The notes beneath the pieces were generated by a model. It was given only the letters and a program-made list of their open reading frames with translations, searched no databases and was not told the DNA's origin. The position numbers and the translations under genes are program-made. From an uncultured Arenicella sp. (lineage in GTDB: Bacteria > Pseudomonadota > Gammaproteobacteria > Arenicellales > Arenicellaceae): a stretch of 48,316 nucleotides of DNA. Position 1 is the first letter of the stretch. Each line of letters opens with the position of its first letter. The DNA lies in assembly GCA_947499305.1 (NCBI GenBank), contig CANMNN010000031.1:1-48316 (forward strand), given 5' to 3'. Below are positions 15,961 through 25,260 of this stretch, piece after piece.

Positions 15961-15996
15961 TCTGTTAAATCGGCGCTTGCCGTGGTCCGTTGCTCG

Positions 15997-16040
15997 CTTG
16001 CCTTGGGCTGTTTGGCTACTTGCCTTGGGCTGTTTGGCTA
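15997..16040. repeat. Perfect tandem duplication of a 22-base unit
   Basis: Bases 15997-16018 and 16019-16040 are identical (unit begins CTTGCCTTGG, ends GTTTGGCTA). The pair sits between the small reverse-strand gene and hisB, outside any gene I can support. Confidence 0.95.
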
Positions 16041-16112
16041 ATAGTTGCGTGTTTCATAGTAGCATCTCCGGTCTTGAATGCATTTTATTGGTAGGTCAAA
16101 AGCGTAAATTTT

Positions 16113-16120
16113 GCTAAAAT
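16113..16120 (+). promoter_or_regulatory. Possible -10 element for the his operon
   Basis: TAAAAT at 16115-16120 is the best -10 candidate before hisB. No good -35 lies 16-18 bases upstream. The transcript would have a leader of about 115 bases; I saw no His-rich leader peptide. Confidence 0.25.
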
Positions 16121-16241
16121 TCGCGGCCAACAAACACCGTTATTACTCGATATGCGAATCGATTGAGCAAATTTCAAGCTTATTGCTTATCACTTCCTCA
16201 TTTGTATCCAGACTCGAGTGGCAGTAGAAAACCCTATATTT

Positions 16242-16856
16242 ATGACAAGCACGGCTATCTCAACGACTGCGCGAACCGCAGAAGTGACTCGAAATACCAG
16301 TGAGACGCAAATCTCCGTTAAGCTTAACCTTGACGGTACAGGCAAGTGTAATTTCGACACCGGTGTCCCATTTTTAGAACACATGATGGATCAAATAGGT
16401 CGTCATGGTTTGATTGATCTTGATATCAAGTGCAAGGGCGATCTACATATTGATGATCATCATACTACTGAAGATATTGGTATCACCCTCGGCCAGGCTT
16501 TTGCAGAAGCGCTGGGTGACAAAAAGGGTATACGTCGATACGGGCATGCTTACGTGCCTCTAGATGAAGCATTGAGTCGTGTTGTTGTCGATTTTTCGGG
16601 TCGGCCAACGTTAATGCATCGTGTCGACTATAAGCGTGCTCGTATTGGTGGTTTTGATGTCGATTTGTTTGACGAGTTTTTTCACGGATTTGTGAATCAT
16701 GCTCGTATGACCATTCATATTGATAGTATTCGTGGCAAAAACGCTCATCATATTGCTGAGACTATCTTCAAAGCGTTTGGTCGCTCTTTGCGCATGGCGC
16801 TAGAGTATGATGAGCGCAGCCAAGGCGTGATTCCATCGACAAAAGGCAGTCTTTAA
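16242..16856 (+). CDS. hisB: Imidazoleglycerol-phosphate dehydratase
   Basis: The enzyme removes water from imidazole glycerol phosphate in histidine synthesis. It is monofunctional, without the phosphatase half found in enteric HisB. Metal-binding motifs are clear: [24 protein letters not shown] and [20 protein letters not shown] chose ATG 16242 (204 residues) because family members begin just before a segment like [10 protein letters not shown]. An in-frame GTG at 16218 would add eight residues; neither has a good ribosome-binding site. First gene of hisBHAFIE. Confidence 0.95.
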   Translation: MTSTAISTTARTAEVTRNTSETQISVKLNLDGTGKCNFDTGVPFLEHMMDQIGRHGLIDLDIKCKGDLHIDDHHTTEDIGITLGQAFAEALGDKKGIRRYGHAYVPLDEALSRVVVDFSGRPTLMHRVDYKRARIGGFDVDLFDEFFHGFVNHARMTIHIDSIRGKNAHHIAETIFKAFGRSLRMALEYDERSQGVIPSTKGSL

Positions 16857-16895
16857 TCACTCCAGCCTCCAATAAAAGCAAAGTAGAGAAGTTAC

Positions 16896-17546
16896 ATGCA
16901 AATAGCGGTTATCGATCTAGGGATCGGCAATCTACGCTCGGTTGAGCAAGCGTTAAACGCGGTTGCCCCGAATGCCAATGTGCTGGTTACGAGCGACGCG
17001 GCAGCGATTGACCAAGCTGATCGAGTAGTGATGCCTGGCCAAGGCGCTGTGGGCACTTGGTTTAACGCGTTAAGCGAGCGTGGTTTAGAGCAGGTCGTGC
17101 GTGATAGCCTAGATTCCAAGCCAATGCTGGGCATTTGCGTTGGCATGCAAGCCTTGTTCGGTCATTGCGAAGAAGATGGTGGCGTTGATGGCTTAGGCTT
17201 GTTTTCAGGCGAGGTACGCCACTTTTCAAACTTTCATCAGCAGGGTCCTGCTGCGCCACGTTTGAAGATTCCACAAATGGGTTGGAACCAAGTATCGCAA
17301 CGCCTAGACCATGCACTGTGGCAGGGTATCGATGACCAATCTCATTTTTATTTTGTGCATAGTTTTTGTGCCAACCTGAATTTAAATGCAGAACAAGATT
17401 GTATCTACGGCGAAGCCAATTACGGCCATCAGTTCATAGCCGCAGTTGGTCGCGAAAATGTATTTGCCGTGCAGTTTCACCCTGAAAAAAGCCATAACGA
17501 TGGCTTACAGTTACTGAAAAATTTTACCCAATGGAACGGCAAATAG
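16896..17546 (+). CDS. hisH: Imidazole glycerol phosphate synthase, glutaminase subunit
   Basis: HisH splits glutamine and feeds ammonia to HisF. The 216-residue protein has the class I amidotransferase triad: C81 in LGICVGMQ, and H195 and E197 in QFHPEKS. The N-terminal IAVIDLGIGNLRSV and GQGAVGTW oxyanion region are normal. It lies 39 bases after hisB and 12 before hisA, with hisF two genes on, so the complex is encoded in one transcript. Confidence 0.96.
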   Translation: MQIAVIDLGIGNLRSVEQALNAVAPNANVLVTSDAAAIDQADRVVMPGQGAVGTWFNALSERGLEQVVRDSLDSKPMLGICVGMQALFGHCEEDGGVDGLGLFSGEVRHFSNFHQQGPAAPRLKIPQMGWNQVSQRLDHALWQGIDDQSHFYFVHSFCANLNLNAEQDCIYGEANYGHQFIAAVGRENVFAVQFHPEKSHNDGLQLLKNFTQWNGK

Positions 17547-17558
17547 GCCGCATCACTC

Positions 17559-18302
17559 ATGTTATTAATACCTGCAATCGATATTAAAGAAGGCAAATGC
17601 GTGCGTTTACGCCAAGGCCTAATGGAAGACTCAACCGTATTCAGCGACAGCCCATTGGCGATGGCCGACAAATGGGTGGAGCTAGGTGCTAAGCGAATTC
17701 ACCTTGTAGACCTAGATGGCGCATTTGCCGGTAAGCCAGCGAATGCTGACGTGATTAACGCCATAGCCGAAAAATACCCGAATGTGCCAATTCAGATTGG
17801 TGGTGGTATTCGTGATGAGAAAACGATTCAAGCGTATATCGATGCAGGTGTTCAATACGTAATTATCGGCACTCGTGCGGCAAACGAACCTGAGTTCATC
17901 GGCGAGATTGCCTCGGAGTTTGGCAAAAACTTGATCATTGGATTGGATGCAAAAGACGGCATTGTTGCTGTAGATGGCTGGGCCAAATTGACTGAACACA
18001 ATGTTGTGGACTTAGCAAAGCGCTTTGAAAACGACGGAGTGCAAGCCATTATTTATACCGATATCGCGCGTGACGGTATGATGCAAGGCGTGAACTTAGA
18101 CGCGACTAGGCATTTAGCTGAATCAGTTAATATTCCCATCATTGCCTCTGGTGGTGTGACGAATATGGATGACTTGATCGAGCTGCAAAAAATCGAAGAT
18201 TCTGGCATCTCAGGCGTGATAACCGGTCGTGCAATATATGAAGGCACCTTAGACTTTGCTGAGGGGCAAGCCTACTTAGATTCTAAACTCGCCGAATCGT
18301 AA
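17559..18302 (+). CDS. hisA: ProFAR isomerase
   Basis: HisA opens the ribose of ProFAR in an Amadori rearrangement. The 247-residue (beta/alpha)8 barrel has catalytic D8 in [16 protein letters not shown] and D130 in IGLDAKDG. Phosphate-binding loops are [10 protein letters not shown] and [11 protein letters not shown]. Length is typical. It is followed 12 bases later by its barrel paralogue hisF. Confidence 0.96.
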   Translation: MLLIPAIDIKEGKCVRLRQGLMEDSTVFSDSPLAMADKWVELGAKRIHLVDLDGAFAGKPANADVINAIAEKYPNVPIQIGGGIRDEKTIQAYIDAGVQYVIIGTRAANEPEFIGEIASEFGKNLIIGLDAKDGIVAVDGWAKLTEHNVVDLAKRFENDGVQAIIYTDIARDGMMQGVNLDATRHLAESVNIPIIASGGVTNMDDLIELQKIEDSGISGVITGRAIYEGTLDFAEGQAYLDSKLAES

Positions 18303-18314
18303 GCCAGTATTAAT

Positions 18315-19097
18315 ATGCCTTTAGCCAAACGAATTATTCCTTGCCTTGACGTCGATAATGGCCGAGTGGTCAAAGGCGTCAACTTTGTCGGTATACGTGA
18401 CGCTGGCGACCCAGTTGAGGTGGCCAAACGCTACAATCAGCAGGGTGCCGATGAAATCACGTTTTTAGATATCACCGCGACATCGGATAAGCGCGACACC
18501 CTACTTCATGTTGTTGAAGAGGTCGCGAGCGAGGTGTTTATACCGTTGACGGTTGGCGGTGGTGTGCGTGAATTGCAAGACGTACATAATTTGTTGAACG
18601 CTGGGGCGGATAAAATCTCGGTTAATAGTACCGCGGTATTCAAACCTGAATTTATTCGAGAAGCCTCATCGCACTTTGGATCGCAATGTATTGTAGTTGC
18701 TATCGATGCCAAGCAAACGCAATGGTTAGATAAAGGCGACGGCCAAGATCGATGGGAGATTTTTACTCATGGCGGCCGAAAAGCGACTGGCATTGATGCC
18801 GTCGAGTGGGCCATTAAAATGGCTGACTATGGCGCGGGTGAAATACTGTTAACTAGCATGGACGGGGATGGTACTAAAGCGGGCTATGATTTAAAACTCA
18901 CCAAAGCTGTATCAGACGCGACTTTAGTTCCAATCATTGCTTCGGGTGGTGTTGGCAATTTAGAGCATTTAGTGGAAGGCGTGAAACTGGGAGGGGCTGA
19001 TGCTGTACTGGCCGCCAGCATTTTTCACTTCGGCGAGTACACGGTGCAGCAAGCTAAGCAAGCAATGCGGGACGCTGGCGTTGAAATTCGGCTCTAA
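18315..19097 (+). CDS. hisF: Imidazole glycerol phosphate synthase, cyclase subunit
   Basis: HisF closes the imidazole ring with ammonia from HisH, releasing AICAR to purine synthesis. The 260-residue barrel has D12 in [17 protein letters not shown] and D131 in VVAIDAK. The loops [10 protein letters not shown] and [11 protein letters not shown] bind phosphate. Full length with no oddities. The ATG follows hisA by 12 bases. Confidence 0.97.
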   Translation: MPLAKRIIPCLDVDNGRVVKGVNFVGIRDAGDPVEVAKRYNQQGADEITFLDITATSDKRDTLLHVVEEVASEVFIPLTVGGGVRELQDVHNLLNAGADKISVNSTAVFKPEFIREASSHFGSQCIVVAIDAKQTQWLDKGDGQDRWEIFTHGGRKATGIDAVEWAIKMADYGAGEILLTSMDGDGTKAGYDLKLTKAVSDATLVPIIASGGVGNLEHLVEGVKLGGADAVLAASIFHFGEYTVQQAKQAMRDAGVEIRL

Positions 19098-19152
19098 GTC
19101 GCCATTGTTTAGTTATTAAACGTTTTAGTAGTCTTACGAGTGTAGTAGCCTA

Positions 19153-19539
19153 ATGAGTGATTTTTTAGATCAAATTAAATGGAATGACGCTGGTCTCGTC
19201 CCAGCGATCGCCCAAGATCAGGATAGTGGTGCAAATTTGATGGTTGCTTGGATGAATCGTGACGCATTGCAAGAAACCGTTGAGACTAAACGCGCGGTTT
19301 ATTTTTCACGTTCTCGACAAAAACTTTGGCGTAAGGGCGAAGAATCGGGTAATTACCAAGTAGTATCTGAAATTCGATTAGACTGCGATGCCGATGTCAT
19401 TTTATTAAAGGTCACTCAAAACGGTGGCATTGCGTGTCATACTGGGCGCCACAATTGCTTTTACCGTATTTATGCCGACGGCGAGTGGCAAGCGGTTGAG
19501 CCGGTGGTTAAAGATCCATCGTTGATTTATGCTAAGTAG
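19153..19539 (+). CDS. hisI: Phosphoribosyl-AMP cyclohydrolase
   Basis: This 128-residue protein opens the adenine ring of phosphoribosyl-AMP. The metal sites are visible in [12 protein letters not shown] and [11 protein letters not shown], with WRKGEESGN between typical strands. It is the cyclohydrolase alone; the pyrophosphatase is the separate next gene, unlike the fused HisIE of enterics. Confidence 0.96.
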   Translation: MSDFLDQIKWNDAGLVPAIAQDQDSGANLMVAWMNRDALQETVETKRAVYFSRSRQKLWRKGEESGNYQVVSEIRLDCDADVILLKVTQNGGIACHTGRHNCFYRIYADGEWQAVEPVVKDPSLIYAK

Positions 19540-19547
19540 AGCAAAAT

Positions 19548-19934
19548 ATGAGTGTTGAGAATAAAAATGAACTTTTAGAGGGTGGCACGCAATCCAAGGA
19601 CGTTGAACCTTTTACTGCGCAAGACGTTTTATCTGAAGTTCATCAAACCTTGGTTTCTCGCATAGACGCGGATCCGAGTAGTTCTTACGTTGCATCGTTA
19701 TACAATAAAGGTTTGGATGCGATACTCAAAAAAATTGGCGAAGAAGCAACTGAAACGGTGATGGCGGCGAAAGATGGTGATCAAAATAAAATTGTTTATG
19801 AGGTCGCCGATTTATGGTTTCACACCATGGTGCTATTGGCTCAACAGGGTTTAGGGCCGCAACATATAACTGATGAGCTGGCGCGCCGAATGGGTGTTTC
19901 AGGGCATGAAGAAAAAGCCTCACGACATTCGTGA
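19548..19934 (+). CDS. hisE: Phosphoribosyl-ATP pyrophosphatase
   Basis: HisE removes pyrophosphate from phosphoribosyl-ATP. The protein has 128 residues, with a helical MazG-like core: [29 protein letters not shown] and [15 protein letters not shown] carry the acidic magnesium ligands. The first 25 residues are poorly conserved. It is last in the his set and 26 bases before tatA, so his and tat genes may share a transcript. Confidence 0.95.
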   Translation: MSVENKNELLEGGTQSKDVEPFTAQDVLSEVHQTLVSRIDADPSSSYVASLYNKGLDAILKKIGEEATETVMAAKDGDQNKIVYEVADLWFHTMVLLAQQGLGPQHITDELARRMGVSGHEEKASRHS

Positions 19935-19960
19935 GCACAATATAAATAGAGGATAGAACA

Positions 19961-20176
19961 ATGGGTTTAGGCGGAATTAACATTTGGTCGTTACTGATTA
20001 TTTTGGTCATCGTTGCATTGATCTTCGGCACAAAGAGACTGCGAGGTATCGGCGGCGATTTAGGTGGTGCGATTAAGGGTTTTAAAAAAGCGCTCGGTGA
20101 CGATAGTAAAGATAACGAAGAAGCGATTAAAGAGTCTGAGAAAGAAGAAAGCTCAAACCAAGGCTCAGACAAGTAG
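19961..20176 (+). CDS. tatA: Twin-arginine translocase subunit TatA
   Basis: TatA of 71 residues forms the protein-conducting part of the twin-arginine export system. It shows the short N-terminal membrane helix ([14 protein letters not shown]), the [10 protein letters not shown] hinge, an amphipathic helix ([12 protein letters not shown]) and an acidic tail. A GAGGAT-type site precedes the ATG. First gene of tatABC, right behind the his genes. Confidence 0.95.
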   Translation: MGLGGINIWSLLIILVIVALIFGTKRLRGIGGDLGGAIKGFKKALGDDSKDNEEAIKESEKEESSNQGSDK

Positions 20177-20185
20177 TTATTCGCA

Positions 20186-20599
20186 ATGCTAGATATTGGC
20201 TTTTTCGAATTATTAGTTGTTGGCGTGGTGTTGATCATTGTGATGGGGCCTGAGCGTCTGCCTGAGGTTGCGCAGAAAGCAGCTTTTTTAATTCGCAAGG
20301 CGCGTCAGGGAATGTTCCGTTTACGCAATGAAATGCAGAGTGAGATTCAGGGAACACCGTTTGCTGATCTTGAAAAAGCCAAACAAGAGATGGCTGATTT
20401 AAAAAATGACCTCAGGCAGTTTGGTCGAGAATTAGCCGACTCAGCTGAGAAAAAAACAAATGAAATAGCCGACTCAGCATCAGAGGCTGTGTCGGGTGAA
20501 AAAACACAGTCATCTCATATGACGGGTGAACCGCTCGAAGTGCCGCCCTCTGAAAAGTTGTCTGATCACCCCTCTGATGATAGTACCGGCCAAGGCTAA
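20186..20599 (+). CDS. tatB: Twin-arginine translocase subunit TatB
   Basis: TatB works with TatC as the signal-peptide receptor. The 137-residue protein begins MLDIGFFELLVVGVVLIIVMGPERLPE, with the key acidic residue in FFELL and the GPERLP hinge. A long amphipathic helix and a hydrophilic tail follow. The N-terminus separates it from TatA. Confidence 0.95.
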   Translation: MLDIGFFELLVVGVVLIIVMGPERLPEVAQKAAFLIRKARQGMFRLRNEMQSEIQGTPFADLEKAKQEMADLKNDLRQFGRELADSAEKKTNEIADSASEAVSGEKTQSSHMTGEPLEVPPSEKLSDHPSDDSTGQG

Positions 20600-20630
20600 G
20601 CGAAAGTATTCACTCTAGTTTAATAAAATC

Positions 20631-21380
20631 ATGACCGAAGAAATTCAAAAATCAGAACCTTTTGTTTCGCACTTAGTCGAGTTGCGAAACAGATTGGTGT
20701 GGGCACTCAGCGCTGTGTTATTGGTTTTTCTTTGTCTTGTGCCGTTTGCAGGTGAGATTTATTCTTGGTTCGCTGGCCCATTATTGTCTAGCTTACCTGA
20801 AGGTGGCAATATGATTGCGGTTGATCCGCACGGGACATTTTTTATTCCATTTAAACTGGCATTCGCGGTAGCGTTCGCGATAGCAATTCCCTTCGTGCTG
20901 TACCAGGTGTGGTCATTCGTAGCGCCTGGTTTATACACTAAAGAAAAGCGCATTGTATTGCCGTTGGTGGTGTCTACTACCCTACTGTTTTACCTAGGCG
21001 TGTTGTTCGCTTACGCAGTGGTATTTCCGTTGATGTTTGAGTTTTTCGCCAAGATGACGCCTCAAGGCGTCGCTTTTACTCCAGATATTGGCTCGTATAT
21101 GAGTTTCGCACTGAGCTTGTTTTTTGCTTTCGGTGTGGCGTTCGAAGTCCCTGTAGCGATTGTTCTACTCACGCGTATCGGCGTGATCTCGGCTGAAAAC
21201 GTCGCAAAACAGCGTCCATATTTCATTCTCGGCGCTTTTGTTTTAGCTATGTTAATGACCCCGCCCGACCCTTTTTCGCAGGTAATGATGGCGGTGCCAG
21301 TTTGTCTATTATTTGAACTTGGCTTGTTTTTCGCTAGAAAACTTGAAAAAAATGACCTACAGTCAGAGGAGTTAGAGTAA
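20631..21380 (+). CDS. tatC: Twin-arginine translocase subunit TatC
   Basis: TatC is the multi-spanning receptor for twin-arginine signal peptides. The 249-residue protein has six predicted membrane segments and the family motifs HLVELRNRL at the N-terminus, FVAPGLYTKEKR, and FGVAFEVPV. The C-terminus LMTPPDPFSQVMMAVP is typical. Its ATG follows tatB by about 30 bases. Confidence 0.97.
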   Translation: MTEEIQKSEPFVSHLVELRNRLVWALSAVLLVFLCLVPFAGEIYSWFAGPLLSSLPEGGNMIAVDPHGTFFIPFKLAFAVAFAIAIPFVLYQVWSFVAPGLYTKEKRIVLPLVVSTTLLFYLGVLFAYAVVFPLMFEFFAKMTPQGVAFTPDIGSYMSFALSLFFAFGVAFEVPVAIVLLTRIGVISAENVAKQRPYFILGAFVLAMLMTPPDPFSQVMMAVPVCLLFELGLFFARKLEKNDLQSEELE

Positions 21381-21403
21381 CTGGTCATTAGTCAGGTATC
21401 GCG

Positions 21404-22288
21404 ATGTCGGCAAAAATTATTGATGGCAATTCGATCGCAGCGCAAATTCAAGAAGAAGTTGCGCAAGAGGTACAGCGGCTTAAACAAACGCAGGTCCACC
21501 CCTGTTTGGCTGTAGTTGCGGTACGCAAAGAAGGTGTCTCCGAATGCTATGTTGGCAACAAGGGGCAGGTTTGTGAAGCAGCGGGTATTAGGTTTCTCAA
21601 AATTGAAGTTGCCGCCGGCGCGCCTGAGCAGGCTTTGCTAGATGAAGTCGATAAGCTGAATCAAGATCCTCATGTGCATGGCATATTACTTCAATTGCCG
21701 ATTCCCCATTCAATGAATCAAGAGCGCATAGTTGGACGTATCTCTCCAAGTAAAGATGTAGACGGATTTCACCCAGAGAACATTGGCAAGTTGATTATGG
21801 GCCTGGATTGCTTAGCACCATGTACGGCATCGGGCATTCCAGAGCTTATCACTAGGAGTGGTATCGGCACGGCTGGTAAGCATGCCGTGATAGTGGGGCG
21901 CAGCAACCTGGTTGGTAAACCGGTGATGAACCTTTTAATGCGCAAGGGCGACAAAGCTAACTGCACAGTGACATGCTGTCATAGCGGTACTGACCATTTG
22001 GCAAATCATACTCGTCAGGCGGATATTTTGATTGCAGCTATTGGCGTGCCTCATTTTGTGACTGCAGGCATGGTTAAAGAGGGTGCAACAGTGATCGATG
22101 TAGGTATTAATCGGCTTGATGATCTTGAGCATTCTTTGGGGTATCGTTTGGTCGGCGATGTTGATTTCGATGAGGTCAGAGAGGTTGCAGGAAATATTAC
22201 CCCCGTACCTGGAGGTGTTGGCCCGATTACCTTAGCAATGATGATCCGCAATACGGTTAAGGCCGCTCGCTTGCAAACTTCTGTATAG
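21404..22288 (+). CDS. folD: Methylenetetrahydrofolate dehydrogenase/cyclohydrolase
   Basis: FolD converts 5,10-methylene- to 10-formyl-tetrahydrofolate with NADP. The 294-residue protein has the active-site pair Y49 and K53 in CYVGNKGQ, HGILLQLPIP, KDVDGFHPENIGKL, the nucleotide-binding GRSNLVGKP and the C-terminal PGGVGPITLAMM. The loop usually read VGDDPAS is here VRKEGVS, a mild departure. It lies 23 bases after tatC. Confidence 0.94.
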   Translation: MSAKIIDGNSIAAQIQEEVAQEVQRLKQTQVHPCLAVVAVRKEGVSECYVGNKGQVCEAAGIRFLKIEVAAGAPEQALLDEVDKLNQDPHVHGILLQLPIPHSMNQERIVGRISPSKDVDGFHPENIGKLIMGLDCLAPCTASGIPELITRSGIGTAGKHAVIVGRSNLVGKPVMNLLMRKGDKANCTVTCCHSGTDHLANHTRQADILIAAIGVPHFVTAGMVKEGATVIDVGINRLDDLEHSLGYRLVGDVDFDEVREVAGNITPVPGGVGPITLAMMIRNTVKAARLQTSV

Positions 22289-22424
22289 GCCCTATATTCG
22301 AATGAATCGGCTCGCGATTCACGCGGGCTTTTGCGTGAGGCGTTTTCGCCAAGATCTGGTTAATTCGTGTTTTACTAATGCTAAGATCGGTGCAATTCTA
22401 AAAAGACAACACAGAGGTTAACTG

Positions 22425-24272
22425 GTGAATAAAGGTACAAACCCGATACTGAGGGTTCTCAAAGGTGCATGGAGTGCGATTGACACAACTCGCAAAGTGG
22501 TATTCAACTTAATATTCTTGCTAATTGCGATTGCGATTCTAGGAATGGTGTTCAGTAGCGACGAGCCTAAAGTTGCAGACAAAACCGCTTTAGTAATTCA
22601 GCCCAAAGGGCAATTAGTTGAGCAGCTTACCGCTAAATCGTTTGATCAAGTTATTGACGAAGTGCAGGGTACCGCGGTTCAAGAGACACTCCTAAAAGAC
22701 GTGATCGACGCTATTGGTGCGGCGAAAGACGACGATCGAGTCGAAGTTTTAGTGCTCAACTTGTCGTCATTTGGCGGCGCGCGATTGACCAAGCTTCAAG
22801 ATGTTGGCAAGGCGATTAATGATTTTAAAACCAGCGGTAAGAAAGTTGTCGCAATGGCGGACTATTACGGTCAAGATGCTTATTACATAGCAGCACATGC
22901 GAATGAAATTATCTCGCACAGCATGGGAGCCGTTACACTAGAGGGCTTTGGTCGTTACCGCATGTACTACAAAGAAGGTATCGATAAGCTTGGGCTTGAT
23001 GTACATGTTTTTAAAGTCGGTACCTATAAATCGGCGGTTGAACCTTACTTGCGCGATAATATGTCTGAGTACGCAAGAGAGTCGAACAAAGAATGGATGG
23101 GCGACCTTTGGGAAATCTATCTTGATGATGTGGCCAAAGCTCGAGGTATGAAGGCTGACGTATTGAACGCATATGCCCAAGATATTGGCCGTTTCATGAA
23201 AGGTGCGAACGGTGACAGTGCGAAAGCTGCGCTTGATTATGGTCTTGTCGATCAAGCCCTTACCCGAGTGGAAATGCGCGAATATTTAATTGGCTTAGTT
23301 GGTGAAGACGAAGAGACTAAGTCATACAATCGAGTGTCTCTGGGCAACTATTTACAAACAATTAAAGAAGATCGTTTTGGGCGTAAATCAAAGGGCGATA
23401 AAGTCGCTGTGGTTGTCGCGCGAGGAACTATTCTCGATGGTTCTCAGCCTGCCGGTACGATTGGCGGTGATTCAACGGCAGCACTAATACGCCAAGCTCG
23501 TAATGACGAATCTGTAAAAGCGATTGTTCTACGCGTTGACTCTGGTGGCGGTAGCGCATTTGCTTCGGAAGTCATTCGTCGTGAACTTGAAAAAGCACAA
23601 GCCGATGGTAAAAAAGTAATCGCATCAATGGGAAGTGTTGCGGCATCTGGCGGCTATTGGATTAGCACCTCGTCTGATCAAATTTGGGCACACCCTACAA
23701 CTATTACCGGCTCAATAGGTATTTTCGGAATGATCCCGACCTATCAACGTCCGCTGGCTGAACATTTAGGCATACGTGTAGATGGTATAAGCACAGCTCC
23801 TCTTGCTGGTATTCGTTTAGATCGAGAGTTACCCGCTGAAGCCGGTGAAATTATCCAACTGATGATTGAACAGGGCTACAGAGAGTTTTTGCAGCGTGTA
23901 TCAGACTCGCGAGGCATGACAACTGAAGATGTTGATAAAATTGCTCAAGGCCGTGTCTGGAGTGGTGTTGACGCACATGCCGCAGGTCTAGTAGACAATC
24001 TCGGCGACCTTGATGATGCCGTGGCGGCAGCAGCTGAGCTAGCCGGCTTGGGCGATGATTACATCGTTAGCTATGTAGAAAAAGAACAAGAGTTCCAAGA
24101 AAAGTTGGTGAGTCAATTAATGGCGAAAGCTGTTCAAGCCAGTGGTCAACAACTTGCAGCTGCGACACCGGTTGCTCAGCTGCTAGGGCAAATTGAGAAA
24201 GCGGCAGCTGATTTTTCTGCACTCAATGATCCGAATCATGTTTATGTGTTGTCGAATATTGAGACAGACTAA
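22425..24272 (+). CDS. sppA: Signal peptide peptidase SppA, long form
   Basis: SppA degrades cleaved signal peptides in the cytoplasmic membrane. The 615-residue protein starts at GTG with AGAGG six to eight bases upstream. It has one membrane anchor (about 28-44) and two related ClpP-like halves. The general base is K202 in VGTYKSAVEPY and the nucleophile S408 in GSVAASGGYWIS. This is the 67-kDa E. coli-type layout in which lysine and serine come from different halves. Confidence 0.96.
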   Translation: MNKGTNPILRVLKGAWSAIDTTRKVVFNLIFLLIAIAILGMVFSSDEPKVADKTALVIQPKGQLVEQLTAKSFDQVIDEVQGTAVQETLLKDVIDAIGAAKDDDRVEVLVLNLSSFGGARLTKLQDVGKAINDFKTSGKKVVAMADYYGQDAYYIAAHANEIISHSMGAVTLEGFGRYRMYYKEGIDKLGLDVHVFKVGTYKSAVEPYLRDNMSEYARESNKEWMGDLWEIYLDDVAKARGMKADVLNAYAQDIGRFMKGANGDSAKAALDYGLVDQALTRVEMREYLIGLVGEDEETKSYNRVSLGNYLQTIKEDRFGRKSKGDKVAVVVARGTILDGSQPAGTIGGDSTAALIRQARNDESVKAIVLRVDSGGGSAFASEVIRRELEKAQADGKKVIASMGSVAASGGYWISTSSDQIWAHPTTITGSIGIFGMIPTYQRPLAEHLGIRVDGISTAPLAGIRLDRELPAEAGEIIQLMIEQGYREFLQRVSDSRGMTTEDVDKIAQGRVWSGVDAHAAGLVDNLGDLDDAVAAAAELAGLGDDYIVSYVEKEQEFQEKLVSQLMAKAVQASGQQLAAATPVAQLLGQIEKAAADFSALNDPNHVYVLSNIETD

Positions 24273-24290
24273 GTCTTAAACGAAAACTCT

Positions 24291-24327
24291 GATTAACCTG
24301 TCTTGCGTAGTGCGAGGCTGGTTAATC
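24291..24327 (+). terminator. Possible terminator hairpin after sppA
   Basis: GATTAACC (24291-24298) pairs with GGTTAATC (24320-24327), and the loop can pair again internally (CTTGCG with TGCGAG, two wobbles). Only a few T follow (AGGTTTAA), so it may be a processing or weak termination site. Confidence 0.4.
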
Positions 24328-24359
24328 AGGTTTAACTGATAGAGATCAGATCCATAATC

Positions 24360-24794
24360 ATGAATGAGTTTGATTATCTGAAAGTTGCGGGAACCCTCAC
24401 TTTTCTTGCATCTGCGGTGCATATCGCCATCATAATTGGTGGCGGCGAATGGTACCGTTTTTTTGGCGCTGGTGAGGCTATGGCGACAATGGCTGAACAG
24501 GGTTTGTTAAGGCCAACACTGATTACATTATGCGTCTCATGTGTTTTAGCCATTTGGGGCGTTTATGCCTGGTCCGCAGCCGGACTGTTTCCTGAGCTAC
24601 CATTGTTAAAACCAGTGATGTGTTTAATTACTTTTGTGTATTTATCTCGTGGTGTTTTAGGTTTGCTAGCTCCCTATATCTCGAACCATCCCCAAATTAT
24701 TCAAAATAGCCCGAGCTTTTGGCTTTGGAGTTCGTTGATTTGCTTAGCGTTTGGCTTGGTTCATTTAAAGGGCGTTATCGATAAGTGGTATTGA
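24360..24794 (+). CDS. Small hypothetical inner-membrane protein
   Basis: The 144-residue protein has about four hydrophobic segments: near 10-28 (TFLASAVHIAIIIGGG), 52-76, 83-104 and 120-138. Between the first two lies YRFFGAGEAMATMAEQG. I cannot name a function, though small four-helix membrane proteins of this sort are common. It is 87 bases after sppA with a hairpin between, so it may be transcribed separately. Confidence 0.7.
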   Translation: MNEFDYLKVAGTLTFLASAVHIAIIIGGGEWYRFFGAGEAMATMAEQGLLRPTLITLCVSCVLAIWGVYAWSAAGLFPELPLLKPVMCLITFVYLSRGVLGLLAPYISNHPQIIQNSPSFWLWSSLICLAFGLVHLKGVIDKWY

Positions 24795-24829
24795 CCCTAC
24801 AATACTCTAGGTAGGCGAACTTGACGTTC

Positions 24830-25180
24830 TCATGATGTAAGTTCGGGTAATACGCAGCCGACGCTAAGTACGTATCGCTCACCTATTAAAATCTTGCTTA
24901 CCGAGTGTTTGTTTACATCCGGTCTAAATAGCTTAATTGAATGACTTTCAAAAACGGTTTGTTCGCAAGAGAACTGGCCACCAGAGCGCGCATGCTTCAG
25001 TATGAGGTTAAGACGAAAGTGTCGTCCTTGCTCTACCTCGTCGATATGCGGTGGAATCTCATGCCCTTCGCTAAAACGCAGCAAGTAACAATCAAGTTTT
25101 ATTGGCCAATTGAGTATTAGCAACGGCATCTTTTCATAGCCCGTTTGTTGTCTGCCTTTTTGCCAACGAAAGAATTTCAT
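24830..25180 (-). CDS. Small 2OG-Fe(II) oxygenase-fold protein
   Basis: The 116-residue product shows the iron and 2-oxoglutarate ligand pattern of the prolyl-4-hydroxylase-like oxygenase fold. H45-x-D47 is in IPPHIDEV, a distal H92 in NKHSVSK, and R102 in GERYVLSVG. HFRLNLIL between them fits a core strand. It is much shorter than typical members (180-220 residues), keeping only the double-stranded beta-helix core, so it is either a minimal enzyme or a trimmed one. Substrate unknown. Reverse strand, isolated between two plus-strand genes. Confidence 0.6.
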   Translation of the reverse strand: MKFFRWQKGRQQTGYEKMPLLILNWPIKLDCYLLRFSEGHEIPPHIDEVEQGRHFRLNLILKHARSGGQFSCEQTVFESHSIKLFRPDVNKHSVSKILIGERYVLSVGCVLPELTS

Positions 25181-25260
25181 GATTCAATTGTAGCCCAAAG
25201 AGTTTACGACAACGCAAAGGCAACGCGAAAATTGTAAGCTACATAAGGTAAACTTGAACA

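Noticed and set aside
16113..16241. A histidine attenuator leader before hisB
   Set aside because: No run of His codons and no attenuator hairpins were seen.
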